Source of the DNA: a virus
IMG/VR virus record: IMGVR_UViG_3300032242_003379
Location: 1 to 37,969 of that record
Strand: one strand, 5' to 3'
Length of the DNA stretch: 37,969 nucleotides
This document shows positions 37,317 through 37,969 of the stretch, in pieces. The notes under the pieces are model-generated. The model saw only the letters and a list, made by a program, of their open reading frames with translations. It was not told the origin of the DNA and searched no databases. The position numbers and the translations under genes are program-made. Every line of letters begins with the position of its first letter. Position 1 is the first letter of the stretch.

Positions 37317-37969
37317 AGGAACACCGGCGCGATAGATCTCCCGCGCGATGGTGCCGATCTTGCCGGCGAGGTTGGTCGCGCTGGGATAGAGCGGGGCGAA
37401 GCGCGCGGCGCCGCTTTCCAGCCGCTGCATCACCGCCCGTGCCAGCGTCTCCGCCCCCGCGCCGCCATCGGCCCAATGGGTGCAGAGGATCGCTTCCGTG
37501 CCGAGTGCTGCCATGGCCTCGCCCACCGCGGCGATCTCGGCCGGGGTGTCGCCATTGAAGCGGTTCAGCCCGACGATGACCGGCAGGCCGAATTTCCCCA
37601 TATTCTCGACATGCCGGGCGAGGTTGACCACGCCGCGCTTCACGGCGGCGACGTCTTCCGTGCCGAGCGCCGATTTCGCCACGCCGCCATGCATCTTCAG
37701 CGCGCGCACGGTGGCGACGACCACCGCCGCGCCGGGTTCCAGCCCCGCCGCGCGGCATTTGATATCGAGGAATTTCTCGGCGCCGAGATCGGCCCCGAAG
37801 CCGGCCTCCGTCACCACCACATCCGAGAGGCCGAGCGCGAGGCGCGTGGCGATCACGCTGTTGCAGCCATGCGCGATATTGGCGAAGGGCCCGCCATGGA
37901 CCAAGGCCGGCGTGCCTTCCAGCGTCTGCACCAGGTTGGGGGCCAGCGCATCGCGCAGCAGCGCCGCCA
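37317..37969 (-). CDS. fhs: Formate-tetrahydrofolate ligase fragment (host DNA)
   Basis: About 217 codons, open to the window edge. [20 protein letters not shown], then [20 protein letters not shown], the [20 protein letters not shown] segment and [18 protein letters not shown] are unmistakable Fhs. Fhs makes 10-formyl-THF from formate, ATP and THF. The N-terminal part is beyond the window. The C-terminal third is lost at the phage end, where the terminal TGA supplies an in-frame stop after EIYRAGVP. It belongs to the chromosome, but not next to mraY in any ordinary order I know of. Confidence 0.95.

Noticed and set aside
36965-37324. 119-residue version of the small terminal gene
   Set aside because: Its start (GTG at 37324) lies in host DNA outside the phage end, so it cannot be a phage start; an internal ATG at 37219 was used.

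Overview
The window is an almost complete Mu-like transposable phage of about 37.2 kb (positions 94-37316), with a short piece of bacterial DNA at each end. It lies in reverse orientation: the transposase/repressor end (Mu 'left' end) is at the right of the window and the tail/lysis end (Mu 'right' end) is at the left. Both termini start 5'-TGAC when read inward. Apart from the repressor, every gene I accept is on the minus strand, mostly joined by ATGA, GTGA or TGATG start/stop overlaps. GC content, strong G/C third-position bias and the phage gene set suggest a GC-rich alphaproteobacterium, possibly Acetobacteraceae; that placement is an inference.

From right to left the layout is as follows. 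(1) 37317-37969: an internal part of the host formate-tetrahydrofolate ligase gene, cut by the phage end. (2) 36134-37316: phage end, a small convergent gene, the rightward HTH repressor and an operator region. (3) 28.4-36.1 kb, early genes: Ner, a ParB-like protein, a tiny membrane protein, a second HTH protein, a conserved early protein, transposase A (DDE at D279/D344/E396), ATPase B, a free-standing DnaA domain IV, Gam, and small proteins including an embedded out-of-frame membrane ORF. (4) 26.8-28.4 kb: GemA, small genes and a Mor/C-type activator. (5) 20.4-26.8 kb: zinc finger, DUF2730, winged helix, small and large terminase, portal, MuF and gpG. (6) 17.2-20.2 kb: protease/scaffold, decoration protein, major head protein, terminator, head completion. 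(7) 7.0-17.2 kb: contractile tail and baseplate in Mu order, with a classic -1 frameshift in the tail assembly chaperone. (8) 1.3-7.0 kb: fibres and host-range proteins. (9) 200-1178: three-TM holin and GH108 endolysin.

The most interesting unexplained structure is regulatory. A ~55-bp dyad-containing element occurs three times, just after the mor-like gene, just before the protease gene and just before the gp46 gene. This closely parallels the Mu late promoters Plys, PI and PP. The G-protease gap also holds three 10-bp repeats at exact 20-bp spacing, whose core recurs near both phage ends. A perfect 24-bp inverted repeat lies inside the ParB-like gene, and a 33-bp perfect-arm inverted repeat lies in the first codons of the repressor.

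The two host flanks come from different genes: mraY, normally essential, on the left, and fhs on the right. No 5-bp target duplication is visible. The molecule is therefore not a simple prophage insertion. It may be packaged or replicating phage DNA, a transposition-generated rearrangement, or an assembly join.
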